A DNA stretch of 64,000 nt from an uncultured Bacteroidales bacterium. GTDB taxonomy: Bacteria; Bacteroidota; Bacteroidia; Bacteroidales; UBA932. Location of the stretch: the NCBI GenBank assembly GCA_944326225.1, contig CALVDI010000004.1, positions 1 to 64,000 of the forward strand, given 5' to 3'. Made by a program: the position numbers and the translations under genes. A model generated the notes under the pieces. That model was not told the DNA's origin. It made no database searches and saw only the letters and a program-made list of their open reading frames with translations. Below are positions 33,318-44,761 of the stretch, piece after piece (position 1 is the stretch's first letter; every line of letters starts with the position of its first letter).

Positions 33318-35324
33318 ATGAAAATAGTACTTAAGACTGTCGCCATGGTGACAATTATCGCGGCCGCTATGGGCGCATACGCGGCGGAGGCTTCGGATCT
33401 CAAGCCGTTTGTGGTGCCGGAACTGAAATCATGGAGCGCGGGAGAAGGAACATTCGTACCGGGCGAGGAACTGCGGGTGGCGGTGCCGTCCGGGGACACG
33501 GAGCTGCTGCGGGTCGCCGGGATGCTGGCCGCGGACTGGGAGACCCTGCTGGGATACAGTCCCGAGGTCATCTCCGGTAAAGGAGGCAGGGGCGACATCA
33601 TCCTGGAAGTAAAGAAGGACAGGAGCCTGGACAAAGCCAGCGGGGGAAGCGACGAGGCCTATTCGCTGGATATATCGGACAGGGTAAGAATCTCAGGTCA
33701 GGCGGTGAAAGGCGTGTACTGGGGTATCCAGACCCTGCTGCAGATGGCCGACGGCAGTGCGGACGGGAGTCTGCCCCGGGGACGGACAGAGGACTGGCCG
33801 GATTACGGAATACGTGGCTTCATGATGGACTGCGGCCGCAAGTATATCCCGATGAGCTATCTGCGCAAGCTCTCGCGCATCATGGCCTACTACAAGATGA
33901 ACACCCTTCAGATACACCTCAACGACAACGGCTTCAAGCAGTACTTCGGAGGGGACTGGGACCGCACCTACGCAGCATTCCGCATCGAGTGCGACACCTA
34001 CCCCGGACTTACCGCCCGGGACGGCCACTACACCAAGGCCGAATTCATCGACTTTCAGGAAGAGTCGGCGGATATGTTCGTGGAGATCATCCCGGAGATA
34101 GACGTACCCGCACACTCCCTGGCCCTCACCCGGTATATGCCGGAGATAGGCTCTCAGGAGTACGGCATGGACCATCTTGTTCTGTTCAAGCCCGAGACCT
34201 ACGGGTTCGTGGACGCACTCTTCAAGGAATACCTTGAGGGGGACAGGCCTGTCTTCCGAGGTCCGAGAGTACATATCGGCACGGATGAATACTCCAACAA
34301 GGATCAGGAGGTCGTGGAGCAGTTCCGTCACTTCACCGACCACTACATCCGCCTCGTCGAGAGCTACGGCAAGCAGGCCGTGGTCTGGGGTGCCCTCACC
34401 CATGCTGACGGAGAGACCCCGGTCAAGTCCGAGGGTGTGCTCATGAACGCCTGGTACAACGGCTACGCCGATCCAGTGCAGATGGCCAAGGACGGCTACA
34501 GACTCATCTCCATACCTGACGGGCTGGTCTACATCGTCCCGGCCGCCGGCTATTATTACGACTATCTCAATGAGGAATATCTCTACGACAACTGGACTCC
34601 AGCCCACGTTGGCAACGCCGTCTTTCCCGAAAAAGATCCGGCCATAGCGGGAGGTATGTTCGCAGTATGGAACGACCACGCCGGCAACGGCATCTCGGTC
34701 AAGGACATCCACTACAGACTCTTTCCGGCCATGCAGACCCTCGCGGTCAAGATGTGGACAGGGGCGGAGACCTCGCTGCCTTACGCGCAGTTTGACTCCG
34801 CCAGAAGACGGGTAAAGGAAGCTCCCGGCATCAATTTCGCCGGGCGCATAGGCCTTGAGCCGGCATGCGTCCTGCAGGCCGACACGGTAAGTCCAGGCTC
34901 GCGTCTGCCCTATCCCGAGATAGGCTATAACTACACCGTAAGCTTCACCGTAGAAGGCCGCACGGAAGAGCCGGGCACAGAACTTTTCCGCTCTGACGAT
35001 GCAGTGTTCTATCTGAGCGACCCTATATCAGGCATGATGGGATTTGCCAGGGACGGCTACCTCAACACTTTCCGCTACAGCATACAGAATGGAGACAGGC
35101 TGGATGTGGTCATAAAAGGAGACAGCCGCTCTACCACCCTGATCGTCAACGGCCGCGTCATCGACCGGCTGGAGATAGAGAAGCGCTGGCACAATGAGGG
35201 CAAGAGCGTGATGTACTACGTCCCTACCCTCGTCTTCCCCCTTGAAAAAGCCGGAGACTTCAAGAGCCGAATAACGGACCTCAAAGTCTCCAACTATCTG
35301 GTTAAAACGGGGCCGAGTGAGTAA
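33318..35324 (+). CDS. GH20 beta-N-acetylhexosaminidase
   Basis: A 668-residue secreted glycoside hydrolase that removes terminal N-acetylhexosamine from glycans. The signal peptide is at residues 1-23. An N-terminal GH20b domain (about 30-160) is followed by the catalytic barrel (about 165-510). The barrel carries RGFMMDCGRKY, HLNDNGFKQYF, and the catalytic Asp323-Glu324 in HIGTDEY. The last 140 residues form a concanavalin-like beta domain. ATG 33318 begins the signal peptide; an earlier in-frame ATG at 33240 would place 26 residues before it. No other glycan genes flank it. Confidence 0.88.
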   Translation: MKIVLKTVAMVTIIAAAMGAYAAEASDLKPFVVPELKSWSAGEGTFVPGEELRVAVPSGDTELLRVAGMLAADWETLLGYSPEVISGKGGRGDIILEVKKDRSLDKASGGSDEAYSLDISDRVRISGQAVKGVYWGIQTLLQMADGSADGSLPRGRTEDWPDYGIRGFMMDCGRKYIPMSYLRKLSRIMAYYKMNTLQIHLNDNGFKQYFGGDWDRTYAAFRIECDTYPGLTARDGHYTKAEFIDFQEESADMFVEIIPEIDVPAHSLALTRYMPEIGSQEYGMDHLVLFKPETYGFVDALFKEYLEGDRPVFRGPRVHIGTDEYSNKDQEVVEQFRHFTDHYIRLVESYGKQAVVWGALTHADGETPVKSEGVLMNAWYNGYADPVQMAKDGYRLISIPDGLVYIVPAAGYYYDYLNEEYLYDNWTPAHVGNAVFPEKDPAIAGGMFAVWNDHAGNGISVKDIHYRLFPAMQTLAVKMWTGAETSLPYAQFDSARRRVKEAPGINFAGRIGLEPACVLQADTVSPGSRLPYPEIGYNYTVSFTVEGRTEEPGTELFRSDDAVFYLSDPISGMMGFARDGYLNTFRYSIQNGDRLDVVIKGDSRSTTLIVNGRVIDRLEIEKRWHNEGKSVMYYVPTLVFPLEKAGDFKSRITDLKVSNYLVKTGPSE

Positions 35325-35335
35325 ATCGCAAAGCC

Positions 35336-35800
35336 TTATTTGAGGCTGCGGCCGAGATTGACCATCTCGATGGCGGTGGTCATGGCGTCGAAGCCCTTGT
35401 TGCCGGCTTTGGTGCCCGCACGCTCCACGGCCTGCTCGATGGAGTCCGTGGTAAGCACACCGAATATCACCGGCACATCGCATTCAAGTCCTACATGAGC
35501 TATGCCTTTTGTAGCCTCATTTGCAACCATGTCAAAGTGAGGTGTGGCTCCGCGGATCACGGCTCCGAGACATACGATGGCATCGTACTTGCCCGAGCGG
35601 GCCATCTTCTTGGCTACGAACGGTATCTCGAACGCACCCGGCACCCAGGCCACATCCAGATTGTCTCCGTTCCCGCCGTGACGCAGAAAGGAGTCCTCGG
35701 CCCCGCCGAGAAGCTTGGAGGTGATGAATTCGTTGAAACGGGCCGCTACTATGCCTATTCTCTGGCCGGCGGCCGACAGATTGCCTTCTATTACTTTCAT
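35336..35800 (-). CDS. ribH: 6,7-dimethyl-8-ribityllumazine synthase
   Basis: RibH condenses the RibA- and RibB-derived precursors to lumazine. The 154-residue protein has the VPGAFEIPF block, the [12 protein letters not shown] motif with the catalytic histidine, and the C-terminal [14 protein letters not shown] helix. It is the last gene of the riboflavin operon, 15 bases after ribBA, and converges with the GH20 gene. Confidence 0.95.
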   Translation of the reverse strand: MKVIEGNLSAAGQRIGIVAARFNEFITSKLLGGAEDSFLRHGGNGDNLDVAWVPGAFEIPFVAKKMARSGKYDAIVCLGAVIRGATPHFDMVANEATKGIAHVGLECDVPVIFGVLTTDSIEQAVERAGTKAGNKGFDAMTTAIEMVNLGRSLK

Positions 35801-35815
35801 ATCGCGTGATTTTAA

Positions 35816-37057
35816 TTATTTCATATGTTGTTTCTCCTCATCCTGGAAATGCAGCAGATGTCCCATCTTCTTGTACTTGGTGTACATGTACAGGGCATTC
35901 TTCTCATTGCAGGTCATCTCTATGGGGTCGCGGCCGACCACTTCTATGCCGTAGTGGTCAAGCCCCTCGATCTTGAGCGGATTGTTGGTCATCAGTATGA
36001 GCTTCCTGATGCCCAGGTCGGCCAGGATGGCGGCTCCCGTATCATACTCCCTGAGGTCGGCCTTGAAGCCCAGGGCGATATTTGCCTCCACGGTATCCAT
36101 GCCCTTGTCCTGCAGCTCATAGGCCCGGAGCTTGTTGATAAGGCCGATGCCGCGACCCTCCTGCCGCAGATAGAGCAGCACGCCCCGTCCGGCCTTCTCG
36201 ATACGCCTGAGGGCCTCGGCCAACTGCTCGCCGCAGTCGCAGCGCAGCGAGCCGAACACGTCTCCGGTCAGGCACTCGGAGTGCATACGGCACAGCACCG
36301 GCTCGTCAGAGGTCAGGTCTCCCTTTATCAGGGCCACATGATGCTCTTTCGTTATCTTGTTGACATAGCCGCAGATACGGAAGTTGCCGTACTTGGTGGG
36401 CAGGGAAGCATCGGTCACCTTCTCTATCCATCTCTCGTGATGCTTGCGGTACATCACCAGGTCGTCCACGGTGATAATCTTCAGACCGTGCTCCTTGGCG
36501 AAGGCTATCAGCTCGGTGGTACGCATCATGTCTCCGTCCTCCCGCATGATCTCGCAGCACAGGCCGCACTCATCCAGTCCGGCTATGCGCATCAGATCCA
36601 CTGTGGCCTCGGTGTGACCGCGGCGCTGCAGCACTCCCCCGGGCCTGGACTCCAAGGGAAACATGTGCCCCGGACGGCGGAAATCCTCCGGCCGCGCGTC
36701 AGGCTCCACGCATTTCATCGCAGTCACTGAACGCTCTATGGCCGAGATGCCGGTCGTAGTGGACACATGATCTATCGATACGGTAAAGGCCGTGCTATGA
36801 TTGTCGGTATTGCGGGACACCATCTGGTCCAGTCCGAGCCTGCGGGTCATCTCCGCGCTCATCGGCATACAGATCAGTCCCTTGCCGTAGCAGGCCATGA
36901 AATTGACATTGGCCGTGGTGGCATGTTTGGCCGCGCATATCAGGTCTCCCTCGTTCTCCCTGTCAGGATCGTCTATCACCACTATGATCTCACCCTGACG
37001 CAGGGCCTCCGCCGCCTCGTCAATAGTATTAAACTTTCTTTCTGTAGCTTTTTCCAT
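35816..37057 (-). CDS. ribBA: Bifunctional DHBP synthase / GTP cyclohydrolase II
   Basis: A 413-residue fusion enzyme. Residues about 10-205 are RibB (VIDDPDRENEGDLICAA, later HTEATVDLMRIAG), which makes the four-carbon unit from ribulose 5-phosphate. Residues about 210-400 are RibA (HSECLTGDVFGSLRCDCGEQL with the zinc cysteines, then LRQEGRGIGL), which opens GTP. Both domains appear intact. It lies between ribE and ribH in the operon. Confidence 0.96.
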   Translation of the reverse strand: MEKATERKFNTIDEAAEALRQGEIIVVIDDPDRENEGDLICAAKHATTANVNFMACYGKGLICMPMSAEMTRRLGLDQMVSRNTDNHSTAFTVSIDHVSTTTGISAIERSVTAMKCVEPDARPEDFRRPGHMFPLESRPGGVLQRRGHTEATVDLMRIAGLDECGLCCEIMREDGDMMRTTELIAFAKEHGLKIITVDDLVMYRKHHERWIEKVTDASLPTKYGNFRICGYVNKITKEHHVALIKGDLTSDEPVLCRMHSECLTGDVFGSLRCDCGEQLAEALRRIEKAGRGVLLYLRQEGRGIGLINKLRAYELQDKGMDTVEANIALGFKADLREYDTGAAILADLGIRKLILMTNNPLKIEGLDHYGIEVVGRDPIEMTCNEKNALYMYTKYKKMGHLLHFQDEEKQHMK

Positions 37058-37087
37058 TTTTATATAAAATACAATTTTTAAAATCGT

Positions 37088-37738
37088 CTAAAATCCGTTC
37101 TGCCTCAAAAATTCCATGCTCAGTCCGCCTTTTGCGCCGCTGTCTGCTCCGTTCCCGGAGTGCAGGAGCCGCTCGACGTACCGGGCCAGCATGTCCACCT
37201 CCACATTGACCGGCGAACCGACCCGAAGCAGATGCAGGGTAGTCGCAGCCATAGTATGAGGTATCAGCGACACCGTAAACGAGTCCGCCCAGACCGAAGC
37301 CACGGTCAGGCTGGTACCGTCCAGAGTCACGGAACCTTTCTCCGCGATATATCTCAGGACCTGTTCAGGTACAGACACTCTCATCAGCAGGGCTATGCCG
37401 TCCTTCTCCAGAGCCGCCACCCGGCCGCAGGCATCCACATGGCCGGATACGATATGGCCGCCGAACCGGCCTCCACAGAGCATGGCCCGCTCCAGATTGA
37501 CCTTCGAGCCGGCCGAGAGACTGCCCAGCGAGGTGCGACGCAGGGTCTCGGGCATGGCGTCCGCCGTAAAGTGTCCCTGGCCCGGAGTCACCGTCAGGCA
37601 GACCCCGTTGACCGCTATGCTGTCTCCCACAGCCGTACCTTCCAGCACCTTGGACGCCTCGATGTCGAGCACCGCCCCGGTCCTGCCCGCGCGGACAGCG
37701 CGTACCGTGCCTATTTCCTCTATTATTCCCGTGAACAT
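37088..37738 (-). CDS. ribE: Riboflavin synthase, alpha subunit
   Basis: A 216-residue enzyme that dismutates two lumazines to riboflavin. It starts MFTGIIEEIGTV and contains two lumazine-binding repeats (GVCLTV in the first, DGTSLTV in the second). The start lies 16 bases inside the end of ribD, so translation is coupled. The terminal segment after about residue 195 is unique and poorly conserved. Confidence 0.95.
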   Translation of the reverse strand: MFTGIIEEIGTVRAVRAGRTGAVLDIEASKVLEGTAVGDSIAVNGVCLTVTPGQGHFTADAMPETLRRTSLGSLSAGSKVNLERAMLCGGRFGGHIVSGHVDACGRVAALEKDGIALLMRVSVPEQVLRYIAEKGSVTLDGTSLTVASVWADSFTVSLIPHTMAATTLHLLRVGSPVNVEVDMLARYVERLLHSGNGADSGAKGGLSMEFLRQNGF

Positions 37739-38847
37739 AATTCCGAATGTTTTGATGCAAATCCGTGCAGAAGCCAGTCGCAGCCAGAGGGCACAACCGA
37801 TTCTATCACCACAGGAGCAGCCTGGTCCATAAGGCCGAAGCCCTCTCCGCCGACAAACCCCTTTGCCGTCCTGCCTCCGACAATTTTCGGAGCCACGAAT
37901 ACATAGTACTCATCCACGCAGTCCGCGCTTATCAGGCTCCAGTTCAGTTCGCCTCCGCCTTCCACCAGCACTGAGCTGAGCCCCATTGCGCCCAGCCTGT
38001 CCAGCAGGTCCGCGACATCCACCCGGCCGCAGGAGGAAGCGCACTCGAGGGTCTCCACTCCGTGACTTCGGAGAGCCGCTACCCGTTCCTGAGGGGCATC
38101 TGCGATATGAGCCACGACAGTGCGGCAGCTGCCCACACTACGCACAAGAGCCGAGCCGAGCGGCAACGAGGCCCTGGAGTCAGCGATGATACGCACCGGC
38201 TGACGCATTCCGTCCAGACGGCAGTTGAGCATCGGGTCATCCGCAAGCACCGTGCCGATACCGGCCATTATGCCGGCATACCGTCCGCGCAGCTCGTGGG
38301 CCAGATGTCTGGATTCCTCACAGCTCACCCATTTGGAGTCTCCAGAGGCAGCCGCGATGCGTCCGTCCAGGGTTACGGCACTCTTGAGCACCACCCACGG
38401 ACGCCTGGTCGTGATGTATTGGACAAATACCCTGTTGAGATACCTGGCCTCTTTTTCCAAAAGGCCGGTCTGTACTTCGATACCGTGACTGCGGAGTATG
38501 CCCGCGCCCTTGCCGGCCACCAGCGGATTGGGGTCGGTCATGGCCACCACGACCCGGGATATTCCGGCCTCCATGATGGCGTTGGTACACGGAGGCTGTT
38601 TGCCGAAGTGGCAGCATGGCTCGAGGGTCACATACATCGTAGCCCCCTGTGTCGGCTCCGTGCAGGCAGAAAGAGCGTCGCGCTCGGCGTGAAGGCTGCC
38701 GTAGACGTGATGCCAGCCACTGGCCAATACCCTGCCGTCACGTACTATAACCGCACCCACCATCGGGTTGGGATCCACGTGTCCCTGCCCTTTCCGGGCC
38801 AGGTCCAGTGCCATGCGCATATATTTGATGTCCTCGTCGCTCCACAT
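37723..38847 (-). CDS. ribD: Riboflavin biosynthesis deaminase/reductase
   Basis: A 374-residue two-domain enzyme. The deaminase part (about 1-145) has HAERDAL with the zinc histidine and the PCCHFGKQPPC cysteine motif. The reductase part follows, with the ILVEGGG-like motif LVEGGGELNWSL. ATG 38847 is chosen over the in-frame TTG at 38853, which lies in the T run of the riboswitch terminator. Only five bases separate the terminator from this start. It is the first gene of the operon. Confidence 0.95.
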   Translation of the reverse strand: MWSDEDIKYMRMALDLARKGQGHVDPNPMVGAVIVRDGRVLASGWHHVYGSLHAERDALSACTEPTQGATMYVTLEPCCHFGKQPPCTNAIMEAGISRVVVAMTDPNPLVAGKGAGILRSHGIEVQTGLLEKEARYLNRVFVQYITTRRPWVVLKSAVTLDGRIAAASGDSKWVSCEESRHLAHELRGRYAGIMAGIGTVLADDPMLNCRLDGMRQPVRIIADSRASLPLGSALVRSVGSCRTVVAHIADAPQERVAALRSHGVETLECASSCGRVDVADLLDRLGAMGLSSVLVEGGGELNWSLISADCVDEYYVFVAPKIVGGRTAKGFVGGEGFGLMDQAAPVVIESVVPSGCDWLLHGFASKHSELCSRE

Positions 38848-38851
38848 AAAC

Positions 38852-38887
38852 AAAAAAGCCTAAGTACTGTATCAATACGTACTCAGG
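38852..38887 (-). terminator. Riboswitch-controlled intrinsic terminator before ribD
   Basis: On the minus strand CCTGAGTAC and GTACTTAGG (arms 38879-38887 and 38859-38867) pair, with an inner GTAT/ATAC helix, and are followed by TTTTTT. This is the expression platform of the FMN riboswitch. Confidence 0.85.
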
Positions 38888-38914
38888 GCAGCGGCGACGT
38901 TAGGTCGTCATGAC

Positions 38915-39032
38915 ACCTCTCTTTCATCCGGACTATACCGTCGGTATCGGAATTTCACCGATTCAGTCCCTGATAATCAGGGAGTCGCGGACTGTCACCG
39001 CCGGTAGGGAATCGCACCCTGCCCTGAGAGAT
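38915..39032 (-). ncRNA. FMN riboswitch (RFN element)
   Basis: The conserved RFN core is clear on the minus strand: AGGGCAGGGTG, then CCTACCGGCGGTGACAGTCC, then GGTGAAATTCCGATACCGAC, then GGTATAGTCCGGATGAAAGAG. The closing stem pairs ATCTCTC (39032-39026) with GAGAGGT (38921-38915). When FMN binds, the downstream terminator is free to form. Without FMN, 39019-39028 can pair with 38882-38891 as antiterminator. Confidence 0.95.
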
Positions 39033-39047
39033 ATTCATTTTGGTTGG

Positions 39048-39055
39048 CAAATGTA
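39048..39055 (-). promoter_or_regulatory. -7 promoter element for the riboflavin operon
   Basis: TACATTTG on the minus strand, with TTG at 39078-39076. Transcription would start about 10 bases before the riboswitch. Confidence 0.65.
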
Positions 39056-39068
39056 TGGAAATTTCCCC

Positions 39069-39076
39069 AACTTTGC
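39069..39076 (+). promoter_or_regulatory. -7 promoter element for the F420-type gene
   Basis: CAACTTTG differs from TAnnTTTG at one base. It ends seven bases before ATG 39084, so the leader is only a few bases. The same CTTTGCAA supplies the -33 TTG of the divergent riboflavin promoter. Confidence 0.45.
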
Positions 39077-39083
39077 AACCGTT

Positions 39084-40220
39084 ATGAAAGAAATACGCCA
39101 CATCGTCATCTCAGACCCGCACGACTGCTGCGGCTGCACCGCATGTGCCTCTGCCTGCCCCAGAGGCTGCATCTCCATGAAGGACCATCAGGAAGGCTTC
39201 CTGTATCCCGAAGTCAATACAGAGCTCTGCATCGAATGCGGCCTCTGCGTCAAGGTCTGTCCGGTACAGGCCCGGTATCCGGCCCGCAGACCGCTCGCCG
39301 TCTACGCCGTAAAGCATCCGGACGGACAGGTAAGGGAAGGCAGCGCGTCAGGAGGGGCATTCCCGCTGCTGGCCGCCGCCGTACTGAAAGACGGCGGTCT
39401 GGTCTTCGGCTCACGCTTCGACTCTGCGATGGAAGCCGTGCATGACTGCGCCTCCGCGCCGGAGGAAGTACATCCTTTTATCGGCTCAAAATATCTCCAG
39501 AGCCGGATGGAGGACTGCTACGGCAAGGTACGGAAAGCCCTCAAAGAGGGACGGAAGGTGCTGTTTACCGGGACTCCGTGTCAGGTGGCCGGGCTCAATC
39601 ACTATCTGAGCAGCATACCGGACCATCTGCTGACAGCCGAGCTGATATGCCACGGTGCACCGTCTCCAGGGGTATGGCGGCAATACCTCCGCGAGGAAAT
39701 CCAGAGACTGGAGGACAGGGGATACCGGAACGTGCGCATAGACAATGTGAGATTCAGGGACAAGGACGGTTCCGGCTGGAAGGGCTATCATTTCAGGATA
39801 TTCTTCTCGGCTGTTGATCCGGACGGGAAGCCATGCCGCCCGGTGCTCAGCGAGCCGGGCAAGGCCGCGAACCTCTTCATACGAGGTTTTCTGGCGGACC
39901 TGTATTCCAGACCGAGCTGCTACCGCTGTCCCGCCCGGGAACTGCGCAGCGGCAGCGACCTGACCATCGGAGACTTCTGGGGCATCGGCGACCTCCGCCC
40001 CGACTTCGATGACGACCGCGGAGTCAGCGCGGTGCTGGTCAACACGGAAAAAGGCCGGAAAATATTCAACGGCCTTGACTGTATACGCATGGAGATGAGC
40101 TATGAGGATGTACTGCGGCGCAACCGATGCCTGGAGCAGTCCGTAGCAGAACCGGCCGGGCGGGCCGACTTCTTCGCTTCCACGGACAGCATACACGACA
40201 CCATCCGCCGCCTGCTGTAA
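39084..40220 (+). CDS. Coenzyme F420 hydrogenase/dehydrogenase beta-subunit family protein
   Basis: A 378-residue iron-sulfur protein. Two 4Fe-4S motifs are visible: C15-x2-C18-x2-C21-x3-C25-P and C49-x2-C52-x2-C55-x3-C59-P. The rest (GTPCQVAGL, ELICHGAPSPGVW, TIGDFWGI) matches the F420-hydrogenase-beta-like flavoprotein domain. In Bacteroidales such proteins often work with polysaccharide or nitroreductase-type enzymes, and the electron partner is unknown. An earlier in-frame ATG at 38910 would translate the antisense of the riboswitch, so ATG 39084 is chosen. It is divergent from the riboflavin operon, apt for a flavin-binding protein. Confidence 0.82.
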   Translation: MKEIRHIVISDPHDCCGCTACASACPRGCISMKDHQEGFLYPEVNTELCIECGLCVKVCPVQARYPARRPLAVYAVKHPDGQVREGSASGGAFPLLAAAVLKDGGLVFGSRFDSAMEAVHDCASAPEEVHPFIGSKYLQSRMEDCYGKVRKALKEGRKVLFTGTPCQVAGLNHYLSSIPDHLLTAELICHGAPSPGVWRQYLREEIQRLEDRGYRNVRIDNVRFRDKDGSGWKGYHFRIFFSAVDPDGKPCRPVLSEPGKAANLFIRGFLADLYSRPSCYRCPARELRSGSDLTIGDFWGIGDLRPDFDDDRGVSAVLVNTEKGRKIFNGLDCIRMEMSYEDVLRRNRCLEQSVAEPAGRADFFASTDSIHDTIRRLL

Positions 40221-40234
40221 CGGAGCACACCCTG

Positions 40235-40570
40235 CTACCACCTGCCGGCCTCCTTGAGCAGGCCGGTAACAAACGACATCACTTTCTTTATGTGCTCCAA
40301 GACCTTGGAAGGCTTATTCATATCCGTAACCCGGGAGCGTATCTGAGCTGCCATCTCCTTGAGGGGTCCGGCAGCCGCCTCCATACGGTCCAGCAGTCCC
40401 TCCGCAGTCTCCGAGAGCATCTCCCTCTCCATCTCCCTCAGAGAAAGAGCGGCTGCCTCCAGCATCTTCCTGTCCTCGTCCGGGATATCCGTATCCAGAC
40501 GCAGACTGTCATTGTCCGCAATGGCCCTGCGTATCTCCTCGAGTGTATTCAACTGCCTGTCTTTTTCCAT
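40235..40570 (-). CDS. Small unknown protein
   Basis: A 111-residue protein of unknown function. It is mostly helical and acidic in its first half (EEIRRAIADNDSLRLD) and basic at the end (KVLEHIKKVMSFVTGLLKEA). It has no signal peptide or membrane anchor. It begins seven bases after the end of the lipoprotein gene upstream and is likely cotranscribed with it. Confidence 0.6.
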   Translation of the reverse strand: MEKDRQLNTLEEIRRAIADNDSLRLDTDIPDEDRKMLEAAALSLREMEREMLSETAEGLLDRMEAAAGPLKEMAAQIRSRVTDMNKPSKVLEHIKKVMSFVTGLLKEAGRW

Positions 40571-40577
40571 AATCTTG

Positions 40578-41494
40578 TCAATTAAGCATCCCGGCTACCT
40601 GTGCCGCCAGACGGTTCAGCCGCACCAGCTCCGCATACAGGTCTGCGGACAAGTCCGTCTCCCCCGCTGCAAAGTCCGCCGCCAGGGAAGCATGGGCGTT
40701 TTTCAGCGAACGCAGGGCCGACACGCAGCGGTTCCGTACCGAGGACAGATTGTCCGCCCTGCGCACAAGTGCCACATAGGCCTCAAGATCCGACACAGAC
40801 ACGGGTGCCCCGGACATCTCCATAGCCGACAGCCAGACGGAGAAATTGTCCCCCAGACTCTCCCTCTCGTGCTCGATGAGCGCATCCATCTCATCACTGC
40901 GCAGGATGGACATCAGCGAATCGCAGCTGGCCGAGACCAGCGTGTCCCCGGCCATCACCACATTCCTGACGGCCTTGGACTGCACGGCCTGCATGACCTC
41001 CTCTGCCACATATCCGAGCACCTTCCCGGCCATACGGGCGTACCCATCCGGCAATTCATCCTCCTTGTCTGCCAATATATTGTACCTGTAAATCACAGAG
41101 TCCACCCTGGAGCCTATGCCCCGGAGCTGCGTCCCGGCGCCCTTCCACCGCGACTCTGCGCTGATGCTTTGCAATGCTCTGAGATAACTGTTGAGCACGT
41201 CCACATACCTTTCAGATTTGCGGACCATACTCTCATCGTCCATCGAGGCCTCAGCCAATGCGGTTATCTCCGCATATCTGGCCTCCCCCGAAGACAGCGA
41301 CAGAGTATAATACAGTCCTCTGTGCAGCCTTATATCGGCCATCTCCCCGAACAGCACGGCAGGAGACCTGGATATGGTATCGCTGTTGAACGTCAACTCC
41401 CGCACTGCCTCCAGCTGAGCCTTTGACAGCGGCGAACAGGAGACCGCGACCGACACGGACAGAAAGATTACGTATATTATTCCGGGTATTCTCA

Positions 41495-41495
<1 letters not shown>
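40578..41495 (-). CDS. Unknown helical lipoprotein
   Basis: A 305-residue protein of unknown function. The signal ends in the lipobox VAVSC, so it is probably a lipoprotein of the cell envelope. The rest is predicted mostly helical, with repeated Leu/Ala-rich segments, and no recognised domain. ATG 41495 (or the preceding in-frame ATG 41498) overlaps the stop of the upstream cyclotransferase gene, showing coupling. The unit glutaminyl cyclotransferase, lipoprotein and small protein appears to be one operon. Confidence 0.6.
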
Positions 41496-43920
<2,425 letters not shown>

Positions 43921-43939
43921 TTATTTACTTACGGGGGAA

Positions 43940-43947
43940 CAAAGTTA
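43940..43947 (-). promoter_or_regulatory. -7 promoter element for pyrG
   Basis: TAACTTTG on the minus strand, with the TTG of TTGCAAAG (43970-43963) at -33. Confidence 0.65.
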
Positions 43948-43959
43948 GTGCAAAAAAAC

Positions 43960-43967
43960 TATCTTTG
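43960..43967 (+). promoter_or_regulatory. -7 promoter element for the thioesterase gene
   Basis: TATCTTTG on the plus strand. Its CTTTGCAA is also the -33 region of the divergent pyrG promoter. Confidence 0.65.
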
Positions 43968-43995
43968 CAAGATATTTTTTCAACCTCATCTGCAA

Positions 43996-44736
43996 ATGAA
44001 AAGTCTTACAACCACATACCGCATCCGCACTTCCGACGTGGACATCCGGAAGAACTACAAGGCTTTCGCATTCATGTCCATGGCGCAGGAGATGGCCAAC
44101 TGGCATGCGTCCCGCATAGGCTTCGGGTACGCAGACCTCATCAAGGACAATATCTCCTGGGTAGTATCCAGGATGAGGGTAAAATATCTGGAAGCGCCCA
44201 AGTGGGAGGACGGGATACAGTTCACCACATGGCACAAGGGCCCGGACGGAGTGTTCTCGCTCAGAGACTTCGAAGTCGCTGACGAGGAGGGCAAAAGGAC
44301 TCTGATACAGGCTACCAGCTCATGGCTGCTCATAGATACGGCCACCCGCAGGATGCTGCGCCCCGATCATGTGCTGGGGGAGAAAAGTCCCGCTACGGCT
44401 CTTGACCGTGACGCCATAGCGGAGCACTGCGGCAAGCTCGTCACCCCGAAGGAGGGGATGGAGCTGATACGCACGCACGAGGTACTCTACTCCGATGCGG
44501 ATTTCAACGCCCATACCAACAATGCTAAATACGTCGAATGGGCCTTCGACACCCTGCCGCTGGAGACCGTATCCGGCAAGGACATAGACGAATTCCAGAT
44601 CAATTTCAACCACGAGACACGTCCGGGCGAGACCGTGGATCTGCTGCGCGGCACTGCAGGGCCGGATACATTCTTCGTGGAAGGCCGCTGTGCCGACAAG
44701 ACGGTCTTCCAGTGCTCGATACGGCTCAAACCCTGA
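43996..44736 (+). CDS. Acyl-ACP thioesterase
   Basis: A 246-residue protein with two hot-dog domains, which releases fatty acids from acyl carrier protein. Conserved blocks are YRIRTSDVD, MANWHASRIGFG, SWVVSRMRVKY, and DADFNAHTNNAKYVEW with the catalytic Asn/His. ATG 43996 is chosen because the earlier in-frame start falls in the promoter. The steroid-reductase-like gene follows after 25 bases, so lipid-related genes may be cotranscribed. Confidence 0.88.
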   Translation: MKSLTTTYRIRTSDVDIRKNYKAFAFMSMAQEMANWHASRIGFGYADLIKDNISWVVSRMRVKYLEAPKWEDGIQFTTWHKGPDGVFSLRDFEVADEEGKRTLIQATSSWLLIDTATRRMLRPDHVLGEKSPATALDRDAIAEHCGKLVTPKEGMELIRTHEVLYSDADFNAHTNNAKYVEWAFDTLPLETVSGKDIDEFQINFNHETRPGETVDLLRGTAGPDTFFVEGRCADKTVFQCSIRLKP

Positions 44737-44761
44737 CATTTCCTTATTAAAACCTATAACC

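Noticed and set aside
38910..39083. N-terminal extension of the F420-type protein from an upstream ATG
   Set aside because: It would be translated from the antisense of the FMN riboswitch and lies upstream of the gene's own promoter element.
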